From the NCBI RefSeq assembly GCF_025717005.1, contig NZ_JAOVZU010000001.1, positions 62,001 to 126,000 on the forward strand: a DNA stretch of 64,000 nucleotides. Direction: 5' to 3'. This document shows positions 43,175 to 52,468 of the stretch, one piece after another. Numbering within the stretch: the first letter of the stretch is position 1; each line of letters opens with the position of its first letter. The position numbers were made by a program, and so were the translations under genes. The DNA comes from Actinotalea endophytica. Its GTDB lineage: Bacteria; Actinomycetota; Actinomycetes; Actinomycetales; Cellulomonadaceae. The notes beneath the pieces were generated by a model, which made no database searches, was not told where the DNA came from, and saw nothing but the letters and a program-made list of their open reading frames with translations.

Positions 43175-44580
43175 GACTGGCCTCCCATCTCCGCGACCAG
43201 GCGGCCGAGCCGGGCCCACGAGTCGGCCAGGTCGGCCCGCTCGTCCATGCCCTGCCGCAGGAAGGCGTCGATCGCGTCGCTGTGCGTGACCGCGGCGTCG
43301 ACCATCGGGTTGGAGCCGGCCACGTAGGCGCCCACGTCGATCAGGTCCTGCGCGCGGCGGCGCGCCGCGAGCACCTGCCGCAGGCGGGTCGCGGCCTCGC
43401 GCTGTGCGGCCGAGGTCACGCGTGAGGCGACCCGGGAGACCGACCCGAGCACGTCGACGGACGGGAAGTGCCCCGCGGTCGCGAGCTCGCGGGTGAGCAC
43501 CACGTGACCGTCCAGGATCGACCTGGCGGCGTCGGCGATCGGCTCGTTGTGGTCGTCGCCGTCGACCAGCACGGTGTAGACCCCGGTGACGGAGCCGCGC
43601 TCGGCGGTCCCGGCTCGCTCGAGCAGCTGAGCCAGCAGCGAGAACGTCGACGGCGGATACCCGCGGGTCGCGGGCGGCTCGCCGACCGACAGGCCGATCT
43701 CGCGCTGCGCCATGGCCACGCGGGTCAGCGAGTCCATCATCAGCACGACGTCCCGGCCCTGGTCGCGGAACTCCTCGGCGATCCGGGTGGCGACGAACGC
43801 GGCGCGCAGGCGGACCAGCGGCGGCTCGTCGGACGTGGCAACCACGACGACCGAGCGCGCCAGACCCTCGGGGCCGAGGTCGTCCTCGAGGAACTCGCGC
43901 ACCTCACGGCCGCGCTCTCCGACCAGGGCGATGACCGAGACCTCGGCGTCGGTACCCCGGGCGATCATGGACAGCAGGCTCGACTTGCCGACCCCGGACC
44001 CCGCGAACAGGCCGATGCGCTGGCCGCGGCCGACCGTCGTCATGGTGTCGAGCGAACGGACGCCGAGGCTCAGGACGGTGTCGACCCGGGTCCGGCCGAG
44101 CGCCGACGGGGCCCGGCCGGTCACCGGGCGCCGCTGCACACCGGCAAGCGGGCCGCGACCGTCGGCCGGCCGGCCCAGCCCGTCGAGCACGCGACCGAGC
44201 AGGGCGTCGCCGACCGGAGCGGTCAGGGCCCGGCCGGTGCCGCGCACCGCCATGCCCGTGCGCAACCCGGTCAGCGCGCCGAGCGGCATGCAGCGCAGCA
44301 GGGTCCCGCGGGTCGACGAGGTCGCCGCGACCACCTCGACCGGCACCCGCTCGTCGCCGACCTCGAGGAGGTCGCCGACCGCACCGGGCAGGCCCATGAC
44401 GTCGACGGAGAGCCCGACCACGGCGTCCACGCGCCCGACCGCCTCCGGCGCGGCCTGGGCCACGGCGCGGCGCAGCAGCGTCTCGTCGATCCCGGCGCCG
44501 GAGCCGAGCGACCCGAGGGACCCGAACGCGCCGGGCGTCACCGGCCCGGTGCCCGCGAGGTCGAGCGTCGTCGGGCTCAT
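43171..44580 (-). CDS. fliI: Flagellum-specific ATPase FliI
   Basis: The 469-residue protein has the Walker A GSGVGKSS in GLFAGSGVGKSSLLSMIARG (about residue 195), Walker B in VVLMMDSLTRVAMAQREIGLSVGEPPATRGYPPS, and the ATPase catalytic Glu in LVGERGREVREFLE. FliI energises release of export substrates from chaperones. ATG 44580 overlaps the fliH stop. Confidence 0.97.
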   Translation of the reverse strand: MSPTTLDLAGTGPVTPGAFGSLGSLGSGAGIDETLLRRAVAQAAPEAVGRVDAVVGLSVDVMGLPGAVGDLLEVGDERVPVEVVAATSSTRGTLLRCMPLGALTGLRTGMAVRGTGRALTAPVGDALLGRVLDGLGRPADGRGPLAGVQRRPVTGRAPSALGRTRVDTVLSLGVRSLDTMTTVGRGQRIGLFAGSGVGKSSLLSMIARGTDAEVSVIALVGERGREVREFLEDDLGPEGLARSVVVVATSDEPPLVRLRAAFVATRIAEEFRDQGRDVVLMMDSLTRVAMAQREIGLSVGEPPATRGYPPSTFSLLAQLLERAGTAERGSVTGVYTVLVDGDDHNEPIADAARSILDGHVVLTRELATAGHFPSVDVLGSVSRVASRVTSAAQREAATRLRQVLAARRRAQDLIDVGAYVAGSNPMVDAAVTHSDAIDAFLRQGMDERADLADSWARLGRLVAEMGGQS

Positions 44581-45179
44581 GCGTCCTCCCCGAGCAGCGC
44601 ACGCCGGGCACGGTCCATCGCCGTCGCCAGCTGGGCGTCGAGGTAGCCCGCAGGGTGCTCGCTGATCGCGTCGCCGGGCTGCAGGCGTGGGTCGGCGACC
44701 AGCGCGACCCCCTGCGGCGCGACACCGGCGGCGGACAGCAGCGCGTGGTCGGCCGGCGCGAGGCGCACGGTGTGCACGCCGAGCTCGGCCGGGGCGGACA
44801 GGGCGCGCGTGAGGGCAGCGCGCGCACCCGTCTCCGCGTCGGAGAGCTCGGCGCCCAGGACGGCGCGGGCCAGCTCGAGCGCGGCGGTGGTCAGCACCGC
44901 GCGGACCTCCGCCACGGCAGGTGCGGTGCGGGCGTCCGCAGCCGCGGCGGCCCGCTCCAGTCGCTGCACCGCAGCGGCGAGCGCAGCGTCCCGGCGGGCC
45001 TCGCCGGCCTGGTGCTGTGCCGCGAGCGCAGCGCGCTGCTGCGCGGCCTGCTCGGCGGCGGCCCGCGCACCGGCGGCCCACCCCTCGGCGTAGCCCGCCG
45101 CGCGGTCCTCCTCGCGGGAGATCCGCGGCGCGAGCTGGGCGAGCCGGAAGGGGGTGGCCTCGGTGGTCTCAGGCGACAT
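44577..45179 (-). CDS. fliH: Flagellar assembly protein FliH
   Basis: The 200-residue protein has a short N-terminal segment, an Ala/Gln-rich helix with YAEGWAAGARAAAEQAAQQRAAL (GxxxG-like repeats) and a C-terminal V/F-ATPase delta/E-like domain, LARAVLGAELSDAETGARAALTRAL. FliH regulates FliI and connects it to the C-ring. It overlaps fliG by 11 bp and fliI by 4 bp. Confidence 0.88.
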   Translation of the reverse strand: MSPETTEATPFRLAQLAPRISREEDRAAGYAEGWAAGARAAAEQAAQQRAALAAQHQAGEARRDAALAAAVQRLERAAAAADARTAPAVAEVRAVLTTAALELARAVLGAELSDAETGARAALTRALSAPAELGVHTVRLAPADHALLSAAGVAPQGVALVADPRLQPGDAISEHPAGYLDAQLATAMDRARRALLGEDA

Positions 45180-46179
45180 ACTCGTCCTCGCCCTCGCGCC
45201 GGATCACGATCTGGCCGGTCTCCTCGAGCTGCCGGATCGCCTGGACGACGGCCGCGCGGGCCTCCTCGACGACGGACATCCGGACCGGGCCGAGCAGGTC
45301 CATCTCCTCGACCAGGTTGTCCCTGGCCCGCTCGGACAGGTTGGACAGGATCTTGTCGCGGACCTCGTCGGACGCTCCCTTGAGCGCAGTGGCCAGCGAG
45401 GACATCTCGACGCCGCGGAGCACGAGCTGGATGGCCCGGTCCTCGAGCAGGGTGACGTCGGAGAACACGAACATCCGGCTGCGGACCTCGTCCGCGAGGT
45501 CCTTGTCGCGCTGCTCGAGGCCCTCGAGGATCGCCTTCTCGGTGGTCGGGTCGGCGCGGTTGATGATCTCGACGAGGGGCTGCACGCCACCGACGGCAGC
45601 GGTCTCGGTGGGGGTGAGCACCGCGGAGGCCTTGCGCTGCAGGTTCTCGGCGACCACGGCGACCACGTCCGGCGAGGCCCGGTCCATCAGCGCGATCCGG
45701 TGCGCGACCTCGGCCTGCACGTCGGGCGGCAGGCCGGTCATGATCTGCGACGCCTGGTCGGGGCGCAGGTGCGCCATGACCAGCGCGATGGTCTGCGGGT
45801 GCTCGCCGCTGAGCAGGCCGACGATCTGGCGCGCGTCGGCGTGCATCATGAACTCGAACGGCTGGCCCTGGAGCGACGTGGCGAGGCGCTCGAGCATGCC
45901 CGCGGCGCGCTCCCGGCCCATCGAGGCCTCGAGCAGCTGCTGGGCGAAGCCGAGGCCGCCGCGGCCCACGAGCCCGCGCGGGCCCATCGACACGTTGTAG
46001 AACTCGTCGATGACGTCACCGGCCGTCTTCGCGTCGATCCGCTCGAGCCGTGCGATCTCGGCGGTGAGCTCCTCGATCTCGCTCTCCTCCATGAGCGACA
46101 TGACGCGTGCGGCCTGGTCCTTGCCGAGCTGGATGAGCAGCAGGGCGGCCTTCTGCGAGCCGGTCATCAACGCGGACAT
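45169..46179 (-). CDS. fliG: Flagellar motor switch protein FliG
   Basis: The 336-residue protein has the three armadillo-like domains: LTGSQKAALLLIQLGKDQAARVMSLM at the start, the middle EHPQTIALVMAHLRPDQAS (with EHPQ), and the C-terminal torque domain with VLRGVEMSSLATALKGASDEVRDKILSNLSERA and EEMDLLGPVRMSVVEEAR, whose charged residues contact MotA. It starts sharing one base with the fliF stop. Confidence 0.97.
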   Translation of the reverse strand: MSALMTGSQKAALLLIQLGKDQAARVMSLMEESEIEELTAEIARLERIDAKTAGDVIDEFYNVSMGPRGLVGRGGLGFAQQLLEASMGRERAAGMLERLATSLQGQPFEFMMHADARQIVGLLSGEHPQTIALVMAHLRPDQASQIMTGLPPDVQAEVAHRIALMDRASPDVVAVVAENLQRKASAVLTPTETAAVGGVQPLVEIINRADPTTEKAILEGLEQRDKDLADEVRSRMFVFSDVTLLEDRAIQLVLRGVEMSSLATALKGASDEVRDKILSNLSERARDNLVEEMDLLGPVRMSVVEEARAAVVQAIRQLEETGQIVIRREGEDEYVA

Positions 46180-47747
46180 CAGGCCCTCCCGGCGGTGAGC
46201 CAGCCGCGCAGCACCTCGGCCACCTCGGCGGGCTGCTCGGCGGCCATCGCGAGGACCTCGTCACGGTGCGACTCCGGCACCGGCACCGGGGCGGGCAGGG
46301 CGCGGGCCTGCTCGGCCGCCTCGAGCGCCTCGGCCTTGGCGGCCTCGAGCAGCTCGAGCGAGCCGAGGTCAATCGTCTCGCGGTCGTCCTTGCGGCCGCG
46401 GCGGATGCCGAGCACCACGAGCATGATCACCGAGATCAGCACGACGATGCCGATCGCACCGGTCTTGATCAGCGACGTGGTCTGCTCGGCCTTGGCCTGC
46501 TCCTCGGCGGCGGCGATCGCCTCCTGGGCCTGCGTGGCGACCGTGGTGTCGAACGGCATCTGGCTGACCGACACCACGTCGCCGCGGGTGACGTCCGCGC
46601 CGGCGGCCGCCGCGATCGAGCTCTCGAGCTGGGTGAGGTCCACGCCGTCCAGCGCGTCCGAGACGATCACCGAGACGGACTGGCGACGCACCGTGCCGGG
46701 CGCCGTGGTCAGTTCCTCGGTGACCTTGTTGATCGGGTTGTTCACCGTCGCGGTCTCCTTGTGGTACGTGCCCGTGCCGTCACCGGTCCCGGTGTCGGTC
46801 ACGGTCCCGTCCACGCCGAGCACGCCGCCGACCGTCTGGCCGGAACCGGTGTAGTCCTCGACGGAGGTCGCGGAGTTGATCGGCGGCAGCGTCGGGTCGG
46901 AGGCCGAGTACGTCTCGGTGGTCCGTGCGGTCTGGTCGAAGTCGAGCTCGGCGGTCACGCTGACCACGGCGTTGCCCGGGCCGAGCACGGTGTCGAGCAT
47001 CGCCTGGACGTTGCTGGTGACCCGGCCCTCGTAGTCGGCGACCTGGCTGCCCGCGAGGGCCGAGGTCGCGTCCCCACCCACGGCGGACAGCACGTGCCCC
47101 GCGGCGTCGATCACCGCGACGTCGCTCGGCTGCATACCCTCGATGCCGGCGGAGACCAGGTGCACGATCGACTGCACCTGGTCGGCGCTCAGCGTCGAAC
47201 CCGGCGCGGTCTGCACGAACACCGACGCGGTCGGGTCGGCGGTCTGCGAGACGAACACGCTGTCCTCGGGCAGCGCGAGGTGCACGGTCGCGGTCTGCAC
47301 GGCGTCGAGCGAGGCGATGGTCTTGGCGAGCTCGCCCTCGAGCGCACGCTGGTACGTGACCTGCTGCTGGAACTCCGAGGACGTCATGCCCATGCTGTCG
47401 AGCAGCGAGTAGCCGCCGCCGTCGGACGAGGTCGGCAGGCCGGACGCGGCCACCTGGAGGCGCAGCTGGTAGACCTGGCTCGCGGGCACCAGGATCGTCG
47501 AGCCGCCGTCGGCCAGCTCGTAGCTGACCCCCTGCGAGTCGAGCTCGTCGACGATCGCGGACGCGTCGGTCGCGGAGAGGTTCGCGAACAGCGGGGTCAT
47601 GCTCGGCTTGGTGAGCCACGCCGACAGCGCGACGGCCCCTAGCACGAGCATCGCGACCCCGATCACGGCGAGGGTGCGCTGGGCCAGCGAGAACTGACCG
47701 ACGGTCTTCTGCGCGCGGCCGAGCAGGCCGCTGAGCGGGGCCGGCAT
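46179..47747 (-). CDS. fliF: Flagellar MS-ring protein FliF
   Basis: The 522-residue protein has two membrane helices (about 26-45 and 425-447). Between them is the YscJ/FliF ring-building domain with MTPLFANLSATDASAIVDELDSQGVSYEL and the second domain with SVTAELDFDQTARTTETYS. The C-terminal tail (about 470-522) ends VLRGWLTAGRA and binds FliG. FliF forms the membrane ring on which the flagellum is assembled. Confidence 0.97.
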   Translation of the reverse strand: MPAPLSGLLGRAQKTVGQFSLAQRTLAVIGVAMLVLGAVALSAWLTKPSMTPLFANLSATDASAIVDELDSQGVSYELADGGSTILVPASQVYQLRLQVAASGLPTSSDGGGYSLLDSMGMTSSEFQQQVTYQRALEGELAKTIASLDAVQTATVHLALPEDSVFVSQTADPTASVFVQTAPGSTLSADQVQSIVHLVSAGIEGMQPSDVAVIDAAGHVLSAVGGDATSALAGSQVADYEGRVTSNVQAMLDTVLGPGNAVVSVTAELDFDQTARTTETYSASDPTLPPINSATSVEDYTGSGQTVGGVLGVDGTVTDTGTGDGTGTYHKETATVNNPINKVTEELTTAPGTVRRQSVSVIVSDALDGVDLTQLESSIAAAAGADVTRGDVVSVSQMPFDTTVATQAQEAIAAAEEQAKAEQTTSLIKTGAIGIVVLISVIMLVVLGIRRGRKDDRETIDLGSLELLEAAKAEALEAAEQARALPAPVPVPESHRDEVLAMAAEQPAEVAEVLRGWLTAGRA

Positions 47748-48088
47748 CAGGCCTGCATCCGCATGATCTCGGTGAACGCCTCGACGGCCTTGTTGCGCAG
47801 CGCGGCGGTGAGCTCCATCGCCACCGACGCCTCGCTCGCGGCGATCGTGTAGTCGTGGATGTCGTTGAGGTCACCGGTGACGGCCTGCACGGCCAGCGCG
47901 TCGGCGTTGGACTGCAGGGCCTGGACCTGGTCGATCTGGCCGGCGAGCGTGGTGCCGAAGACGCCGCTCGACGAGCCGGCGCCGGTGGTCGACGACGTGC
48001 CGGTGGTCGCGCTCGACCCGGTCAGCGCGGACAGGGACTGGACGCCGGTCGAGGCGCCGAGCGCCCCGATCGCCTGGATGCTCATCAC
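47747..48088 (-). CDS. fliE: Flagellar hook-basal body protein FliE
   Basis: The 113-residue protein has a Ser/Thr/Gly-rich N-terminus and the conserved C-terminal half: [47 protein letters not shown]. FliE connects the MS ring and export gate to the rod. GTG 48088 overlaps flgC; the ATG three bases on is equally possible. Confidence 0.94.
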   Translation of the reverse strand: MMSIQAIGALGASTGVQSLSALTGSSATTGTSSTTGAGSSSGVFGTTLAGQIDQVQALQSNADALAVQAVTGDLNDIHDYTIAASEASVAMELTAALRNKAVEAFTEIMRMQA

Positions 48089-48486
48089 GCACGTCCGATC
48101 TGCAGGGCGGTCTCGTAGGAGGCCCGGGCGCGCTCGGCGACCGAGGCGTTCGCCTGGTACGCGCGCTGGGCCATGATCAGGTAGGTCATCTGGCTCGACA
48201 TGTCGATGTCGGGGTAGCGGACGTAGCCCTCACCGTCCGCCAACGGGTTGTCCGGCTCGTACACCAGCCGGCCCTCGGCGGAGCCGAGCGCGATGCCGTC
48301 CACCGTGGCGCCGGCGGGCTCGCCGTAGTCCACCGACGACGCGTGCACGAAGCGGGCCCGGAAGGCCTCCTCGTCGGTCGACCGCACGGTGTTGAGGTTC
48401 GCCAGGTTGTCCGAGATGGCGTCGAGCCAGGTCCGGTAGACGGACATGCCCGAGCCGGCGATGCCGATCGCGTCGAAGGTGCCCAT
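48085..48486 (-). CDS. flgC: Flagellar proximal rod protein FlgC
   Basis: The 133-residue protein starts [39 protein letters not shown] and ends [36 protein letters not shown], both classic FlgC ends. It is part of the proximal rod, coupled to flgB (one-base overlap) and fliE. Confidence 0.96.
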   Translation of the reverse strand: MGTFDAIGIAGSGMSVYRTWLDAISDNLANLNTVRSTDEEAFRARFVHASSVDYGEPAGATVDGIALGSAEGRLVYEPDNPLADGEGYVRYPDIDMSSQMTYLIMAQRAYQANASVAERARASYETALQIGRA

Positions 48487-48827
48487 CAGGCGCTCCGCAT
48501 CGCGGTGCGCAGCAGCGAGAACTGCTGGCTCACGGCCTGGGAGGCCAGCTGGTAGCGCAGCTGGGTCTGGATGTTCAGCAGCGTCTCGGACTCGAGGTTG
48601 ACGTTGTTGCCGTCCTCGCGGGGTGCCGCGAGCGAGCGGGACGTGCTGAGCTCACCGGCTCCGGTGCCGTCGGCGACCGCGGCCGCGAGCGACTCCTCGA
48701 AGGACACCCGACCGGCCAGGAACCCCGGGGTCTGGATGTTCGCGACGTTGTCCGCGATGACGCGCTGGCGCAGGGCGAGGCCGTCCAGGGCGGTGTTCAA
48801 CGCCACGTACGAGACAGAGTCGAACAC
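48486..48827 (-). CDS. flgB: Flagellar proximal rod protein FlgB
   Basis: From GTG 48827 (AGAGGTGG upstream) the protein has 113 residues. It starts MFDSVSYVALNTALDGLALRQRVIADNVANIQTPGF and ends with LLNIQTQLRYQLASQAVSQQFSLLRTAMRS. An alternative GTG at 48851 adds eight residues. It is the first gene of the large leftward basal-body operon and has a flagellar promoter about 80 bp upstream. Confidence 0.94.
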   Translation of the reverse strand: MFDSVSYVALNTALDGLALRQRVIADNVANIQTPGFLAGRVSFEESLAAAVADGTGAGELSTSRSLAAPREDGNNVNLESETLLNIQTQLRYQLASQAVSQQFSLLRTAMRSA

Positions 48828-48904
48828 GGCCGCCACCTCTCGGGTGTGCACTGGGCGGCCGTTCCATGGCCTCCTGGGCGAGCGAATCCGTGCTCGCCGG
48901 GACC

Positions 48905-48932
48905 ATCGGCTCAGGGCCTGGTGCGATGAGAG
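48905..48932 (-). promoter_or_regulatory. Sigma-28-type promoter of the flgB basal-body operon
   Basis: Minus strand TCTCAT (48931-48926) is followed after 15 bases by GCCGAT (48910-48905), identical in both elements to the fliM promoter. TTCACCCG at 48956-48963 lies 23 bp upstream. This promoter would serve flgB through flgE, about 9 kb. Confidence 0.6.
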
Positions 48933-49002
48933 GTTGTCCGGGCTAGACCGCGGTCTTCACCCGTCCGGGGGAGGCGACCCGGGCCGAACCGGGCACGCCT
49001 GC

Positions 49003-49329
49003 TCAGGCGGGCACGTCGAGATAGACCGGGGTCGACTCCCCGCGCTGTCGCATGGACCGCACGGCCGTCAGCTGGCTGCGGCTCAGCGCGGCGGCCTCGG
49101 CGAGCCGCCGGGAGACCTCGAGCTGTCGACCCAGCAGCGCACGGGCGCGGGTCGCGAGCTCGGCCGGCAGCGCGCCGAGGCCCACCGGCGGGACCCAGCG
49201 CTGTGGCGGGTTCGCCGCGATCCGGTCGAGCGTGAGCGCCTGCTCGGCGCGTGCGACGTCGAGCTCGAGCGCGTCGAGCGCTGCCTCCCAGGCCACCCGG
49301 AAGGCGAGCTCCGAGGTCGGCGCGGGCAT
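49003..49329 (-). CDS. Small helical protein in the position of FliT
   Basis: The 108-residue protein starts at ATG 49329, immediately after the fliS stop. It is nearly all helical: FRVAWEAALDALELDVARAEQALTL, then LATRARALLGRQLEVSRRLAEAAALSRSQLTAV, ending ESTPVYLDVPA. In many flagellar loci the gene after fliD-fliS encodes the FliD chaperone FliT, which has the same size and coiled-coil look. Sequence similarity to FliT is not strong, so the name is withheld. The C-terminal TPVYLDV tail recalls similarly placed actinobacterial proteins. Confidence 0.6.
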   Translation of the reverse strand: MPAPTSELAFRVAWEAALDALELDVARAEQALTLDRIAANPPQRWVPPVGLGALPAELATRARALLGRQLEVSRRLAEAAALSRSQLTAVRSMRQRGESTPVYLDVPA

Positions 49330-49330
49330 G

Positions 49331-49807
49331 TCAGGCGACCCCGAGCTCGCCGAGCCCCGCCGAGGCACCGAACGCCGCGGCACCGAAGCCGGCAGCCACC
49401 GGCGTCGCGGCGGCCGGTGCGAGAGCCGTGGGCGTGCTGAGCTGCGCAGCCGCCTGGTGCCACGTGTCGCGCAGCGGCTCGACCAGCCGGCGGCAGGCGG
49501 CGGTGCGCTCCGCGTCACGGGCGACGTTCGCGCCGACCAGCTCGCGCAGCAGGAAGGTGTAGACGCTCATCAGGCCGTGCGCGCCGTCCCAGGCGTTGGT
49601 GTCGAGGGTCGAGATGAGCTCGCTCACGATGTCCTGCGCGTGGGTCAGGTGCGGGCTCGCGTCGGCGAACCGGCTCTCCCGCTGCGCGTTCTCGGCACGC
49701 TCGAGGTCGAGCACCAGCCGGTCGTACAGCATGGTGAGGAGCTTGGCCGGGCTGGCCGTCGCGACGGTGTCATCCATGTACCGTGCGCGAACCGCTGCGT
49801 AGTTCAT
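49331..49807 (-). CDS. fliS: Flagellin export chaperone FliS
   Basis: The 158-residue protein begins MNYAAVRARYMDDTVATASPAKLLTMLYDRLVLDLERAE and has DASPHLTHAQDIVSELISTLDTNAWDGAHGLMSVYTFLLREL, both typical of FliS. Residues from about 125 on are an Ala/Pro/Gly-rich tail that is unusual for the family. FliS keeps flagellin unpolymerised before export. It lies 17 bp after fliD. Confidence 0.94.
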   Translation of the reverse strand: MNYAAVRARYMDDTVATASPAKLLTMLYDRLVLDLERAENAQRESRFADASPHLTHAQDIVSELISTLDTNAWDGAHGLMSVYTFLLRELVGANVARDAERTAACRRLVEPLRDTWHQAAAQLSTPTALAPAAATPVAAGFGAAAFGASAGLGELGVA

Positions 49808-49824
49808 CGTGTCCCCTCCATGGT

Positions 49825-51180
49825 TCACGAGTTGTTGGACGAGGTCGACGTCAGAGCATCGAGCTGCGACGCCAGCCAGTCGGACTGCGACTGGAGGTTG
49901 CTCAACGTGACCTCCATCGCGGTGAAGGTCTTCTCGAGCGTCGCCTGGCGCAGCGCGAGCCGGTCGTCCCAGTCGGAGATCCGGTCGGTGAGGTCGGTGA
50001 CGATGTTCTGCTGCGACTGGATCTCGAGGGTGATCGACCCGTACACCGAGTCGGAGGCCCGGTCGCCGACGGTCTGCACCGCGGAGGCGATCGCGGTGAG
50101 CATGTCCTGGACGCCGGACGGGTTCGCGGCGAGCGCCGTGGCGAACTTCTCGGCGTCGAAGCTGAAGTCGCCGTCCTTGGTGAGCTCGATGCCGATGCTC
50201 GCCGGCGACGTGCCGGAGACGTCGGTCGACGCCGCGGCCATCAGAGCCTGCTGGATCTCGCGGATCGAGGAGTTGCCGGAGAACAGCCCACCCTTGGTGT
50301 AGGTGCTGCCGTCGCTGCCGGTCGTCGTGCTCGACTTCGTCCGGTCGCTGATCTCGCTGAGCACCGTGTTCAGGCCGCTGACGAGGTTCTTCGCCAGGGT
50401 GCCGATCGACGAGGTGTCGCGCGCCACGGTGATCGTGACCGGGTCGGTCTCCTCGGCGGACACCGTGAGGTCGACGCCGCGCACCAGGTCCTCGAACGTG
50501 TTGCTCGCCTGGGTGACGACCTGCTCGGCCGCCGTCCCGGCGAACAGCGTGATCGTCGCGTCGCTCGCGGCCTGGATCTCGGTCGAGGTGAGGTCGGTCC
50601 ACACGCCGCCGGAGTCCTGGGTCTGCACGGTGAAGGCGTTCTCGAGGCCGGTGTCCGCACCGGTGAGCTGCAGGCGGCTGGTGCCGTTCGCCGTGACGCT
50701 GGTGGCCTTGAGGCCGGTGCTCGCGCTGTTGAACGCCTCGACGATGTCGGCCAGCGCGGTGGAGTCCGCGGTGACCTCGATGACCTCACCCGAGGACCGG
50801 GTGATCCGGAAGGTCGGCGGGTAGGTGTAGAAGCTCGTGGGCACGTCCAGCAGCGAGGCCTGCGGCTTGGCGACCGCGTCGACGGTGAAGCTGAGCGACG
50901 AGGCGACCGCGGTGTCGTCGGTGCTGACCGAGACCGACGTGGCGCTCGAGGTCGCCTTGACGGCCTTCCACGAGTCGGCGTCGGCCGCGGTCTCGGCGGT
51001 CGTGGTGAGCGAGGCGAGCTTGGTGTTGAACGACTGGAGGGCCGAGACCAGGGAGCTGGCGTTGGTCTTCTTGGTCTGCAGCAGCGTCTGCGGTGCAGCC
51101 TCGAGCTTCATCAGCTGGCTGATCACGGACGCCGTGTCCATGCCGCTGATGATCCCCGAGATGTTGGTGGTGCCGGCCAC
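49825..51180 (-). CDS. fliD: Flagellar filament cap protein FliD
   Basis: The 451-residue protein starts at GTG 51180 with GTTNISGIISGMDTASVISQLMKLEAAPQTLLQTKK (typical N-terminal D0 helix) and ends with LTDRISDWDDRLALRQATLEKTFTAMEVTLSNLQSQSDWLASQL. It forms the cap under which flagellin is inserted. A hairpin separates it from fliC, so it may depend on read-through from the fliC promoter. Confidence 0.96.
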   Translation of the reverse strand: MAGTTNISGIISGMDTASVISQLMKLEAAPQTLLQTKKTNASSLVSALQSFNTKLASLTTTAETAADADSWKAVKATSSATSVSVSTDDTAVASSLSFTVDAVAKPQASLLDVPTSFYTYPPTFRITRSSGEVIEVTADSTALADIVEAFNSASTGLKATSVTANGTSRLQLTGADTGLENAFTVQTQDSGGVWTDLTSTEIQAASDATITLFAGTAAEQVVTQASNTFEDLVRGVDLTVSAEETDPVTITVARDTSSIGTLAKNLVSGLNTVLSEISDRTKSSTTTGSDGSTYTKGGLFSGNSSIREIQQALMAAASTDVSGTSPASIGIELTKDGDFSFDAEKFATALAANPSGVQDMLTAIASAVQTVGDRASDSVYGSITLEIQSQQNIVTDLTDRISDWDDRLALRQATLEKTFTAMEVTLSNLQSQSDWLASQLDALTSTSSNNS

Positions 51181-51221
51181 GGGGAGCTCCCTTCGGACGA
51201 TCGGTGCCGGTGTTCCAGCGC

Positions 51222-51258
51222 GACCGGCGGCGGACGGGGTCTCCGTCCACCGCCGGTC
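51222..51258 (-). terminator. Long hairpin after fliC
   Basis: Arms GACCGGCGGCGGACGG (51222-51237) and CCGTCCACCGCCGGTC (51243-51258) pair over 16 bases with a single mismatch (a G-U pair on one strand) and a 5-base loop. It lies 24 bp after the fliC stop, on the way to fliD. A partial terminator or 3' stabiliser here would let flagellin be made in large excess over the cap. Confidence 0.7.
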
Positions 51259-51281
51259 GGGGTGCTAGGCCCTGCGGTGGC

Positions 51282-52418
51282 TCACTGGAGCAGCTGCAGG
51301 ACGCTCTGCGGCAGCGACTTGGCCTGGGCCAGCATGGCGGTGCCGGCCTGGGACAGGATCGAGGACCGCGTGTAGTTGACCATCTCCGCAGCCATGTCGG
51401 TGTCGCGGATGCGGCTCTCGGACGCGGTCAGGTTCTCGGCCGCGACGTTGAGGTTGTTGATGGTGTGGTCGAACCGGTTCTGGATCGCACCGAGCGAGGA
51501 CCGCTGCGAGGACACCGAGGTGATCGCGGCGTCGATCGCGTTGATGGCCGACTCGGCACCGGACGGAACGGCCGGCGTCGTGGTGGAGGTACCGGCGGTC
51601 GCCGTACCGGCGATGCTCGACGTGATGTCGGCAGCAGCGGCCGAGGTGGTCGAGGTGAAGGTGATCGCGGTACCCGCGGACCACGTCGCCGTGGCGCCGG
51701 CGCCCGCGTTCGACAGGGCGGTGTTGATGTCGGCCTGGCCGGTGACCGCGCTCAGGTCCACGTTCACGCCGTTGACCGTGACGGTGCCGAGGCCCTGCAG
51801 AGCAGTGGCGTCGGCGTAGGTGCCCGTGGTCGCGTAGGTCGCGTACGTGTTGATCGTGGTCGAGGCCGGGGTGCCGGCCGTGGTCACGTCCAGGGTGTCG
51901 ACGGCCAGGGCGCTCGCGCTCATGTCGCCGATGGTGACCGAGATCTTGTCGTCGGCCGAGGTGTTGGCGCCGACCTGGAACGACGACGCGTAGGTGCCGT
52001 CGAGCAGCTTGGTGCCGTTGAACTGGGTCGTGCTGGAGATGCGGTCCAGCTCGGAGGTCAGCTCGTCCATCTCGGACTGGATCGAGGTCTTGGCGTCGGC
52101 GGACAGGCCACCGTCGTTCGCCGCCTGCACGGACAGGGTGCGCATGCGCTGAAGGATCGAGTGCGTCTCGGTGAGCGCACCTTCAGCGGTCTGGACGACG
52201 CTGATGCCGTCCTGGGCGTTGCGCACGGCCTGGTTGGTGCCGGAGATCTGCGAGCGCAGACCCTCGGAGATCGACAGGCCGGCCGCGTCGTCCGCAGCGC
52301 GGTTGATCCGCAGACCCGAGGACAGCTTCTCGAGGGAGCTGTTCAGGGAGGACTGCGTGTTGGACAGGTTGCGGTACGCGTTGAGCGCCGCGATGTTGGT
52401 GTTGACCGAGAGACCCAT
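51282..52418 (-). CDS. fliC: Flagellin
   Basis: The 378-residue protein has the N-terminal flagellin domain MGLSVNTNIAALNAYRNLSNTQ with LSSGLRINRAADDAAGLSISEGLRSQI. A short Ser/Thr/Ala-rich variable middle region (about 155-275) follows, then the C-terminal domain SSQRSSLGAIQNRFDHTINNL ending QAKSLPQSVLQLLQ. It is the filament subunit and is the only flagellin gene in the window. It has a flagellar promoter and a leader with a strong AAGGAGGAG ribosome site, and it carries a candidate CsrA hairpin. Confidence 0.97.
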   Translation of the reverse strand: MGLSVNTNIAALNAYRNLSNTQSSLNSSLEKLSSGLRINRAADDAAGLSISEGLRSQISGTNQAVRNAQDGISVVQTAEGALTETHSILQRMRTLSVQAANDGGLSADAKTSIQSEMDELTSELDRISSTTQFNGTKLLDGTYASSFQVGANTSADDKISVTIGDMSASALAVDTLDVTTAGTPASTTINTYATYATTGTYADATALQGLGTVTVNGVNVDLSAVTGQADINTALSNAGAGATATWSAGTAITFTSTTSAAAADITSSIAGTATAGTSTTTPAVPSGAESAINAIDAAITSVSSQRSSLGAIQNRFDHTINNLNVAAENLTASESRIRDTDMAAEMVNYTRSSILSQAGTAMLAQAKSLPQSVLQLLQ

Positions 52419-52454
52419 GATGGAACTCCTCCTTGATGCGGGTCGATGACTGCC

Positions 52455-52468
52455 GCCCCTCCATGGGC
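52455..52468 (-). promoter_or_regulatory. Candidate CsrA-binding hairpin in the fliC leader
   Basis: On the minus strand GCCC-ATGGAG-GGGC presents ATGGA in a 6-base loop, 36 bases before the start codon. The Shine-Dalgarno itself, AAGGAGG, is a second GGA site. Two GGA sites with one over the ribosome site is the arrangement used by CsrA on flagellin mRNA in Bacillus. CsrA and its antagonist FliW are both encoded here. Confidence 0.5.
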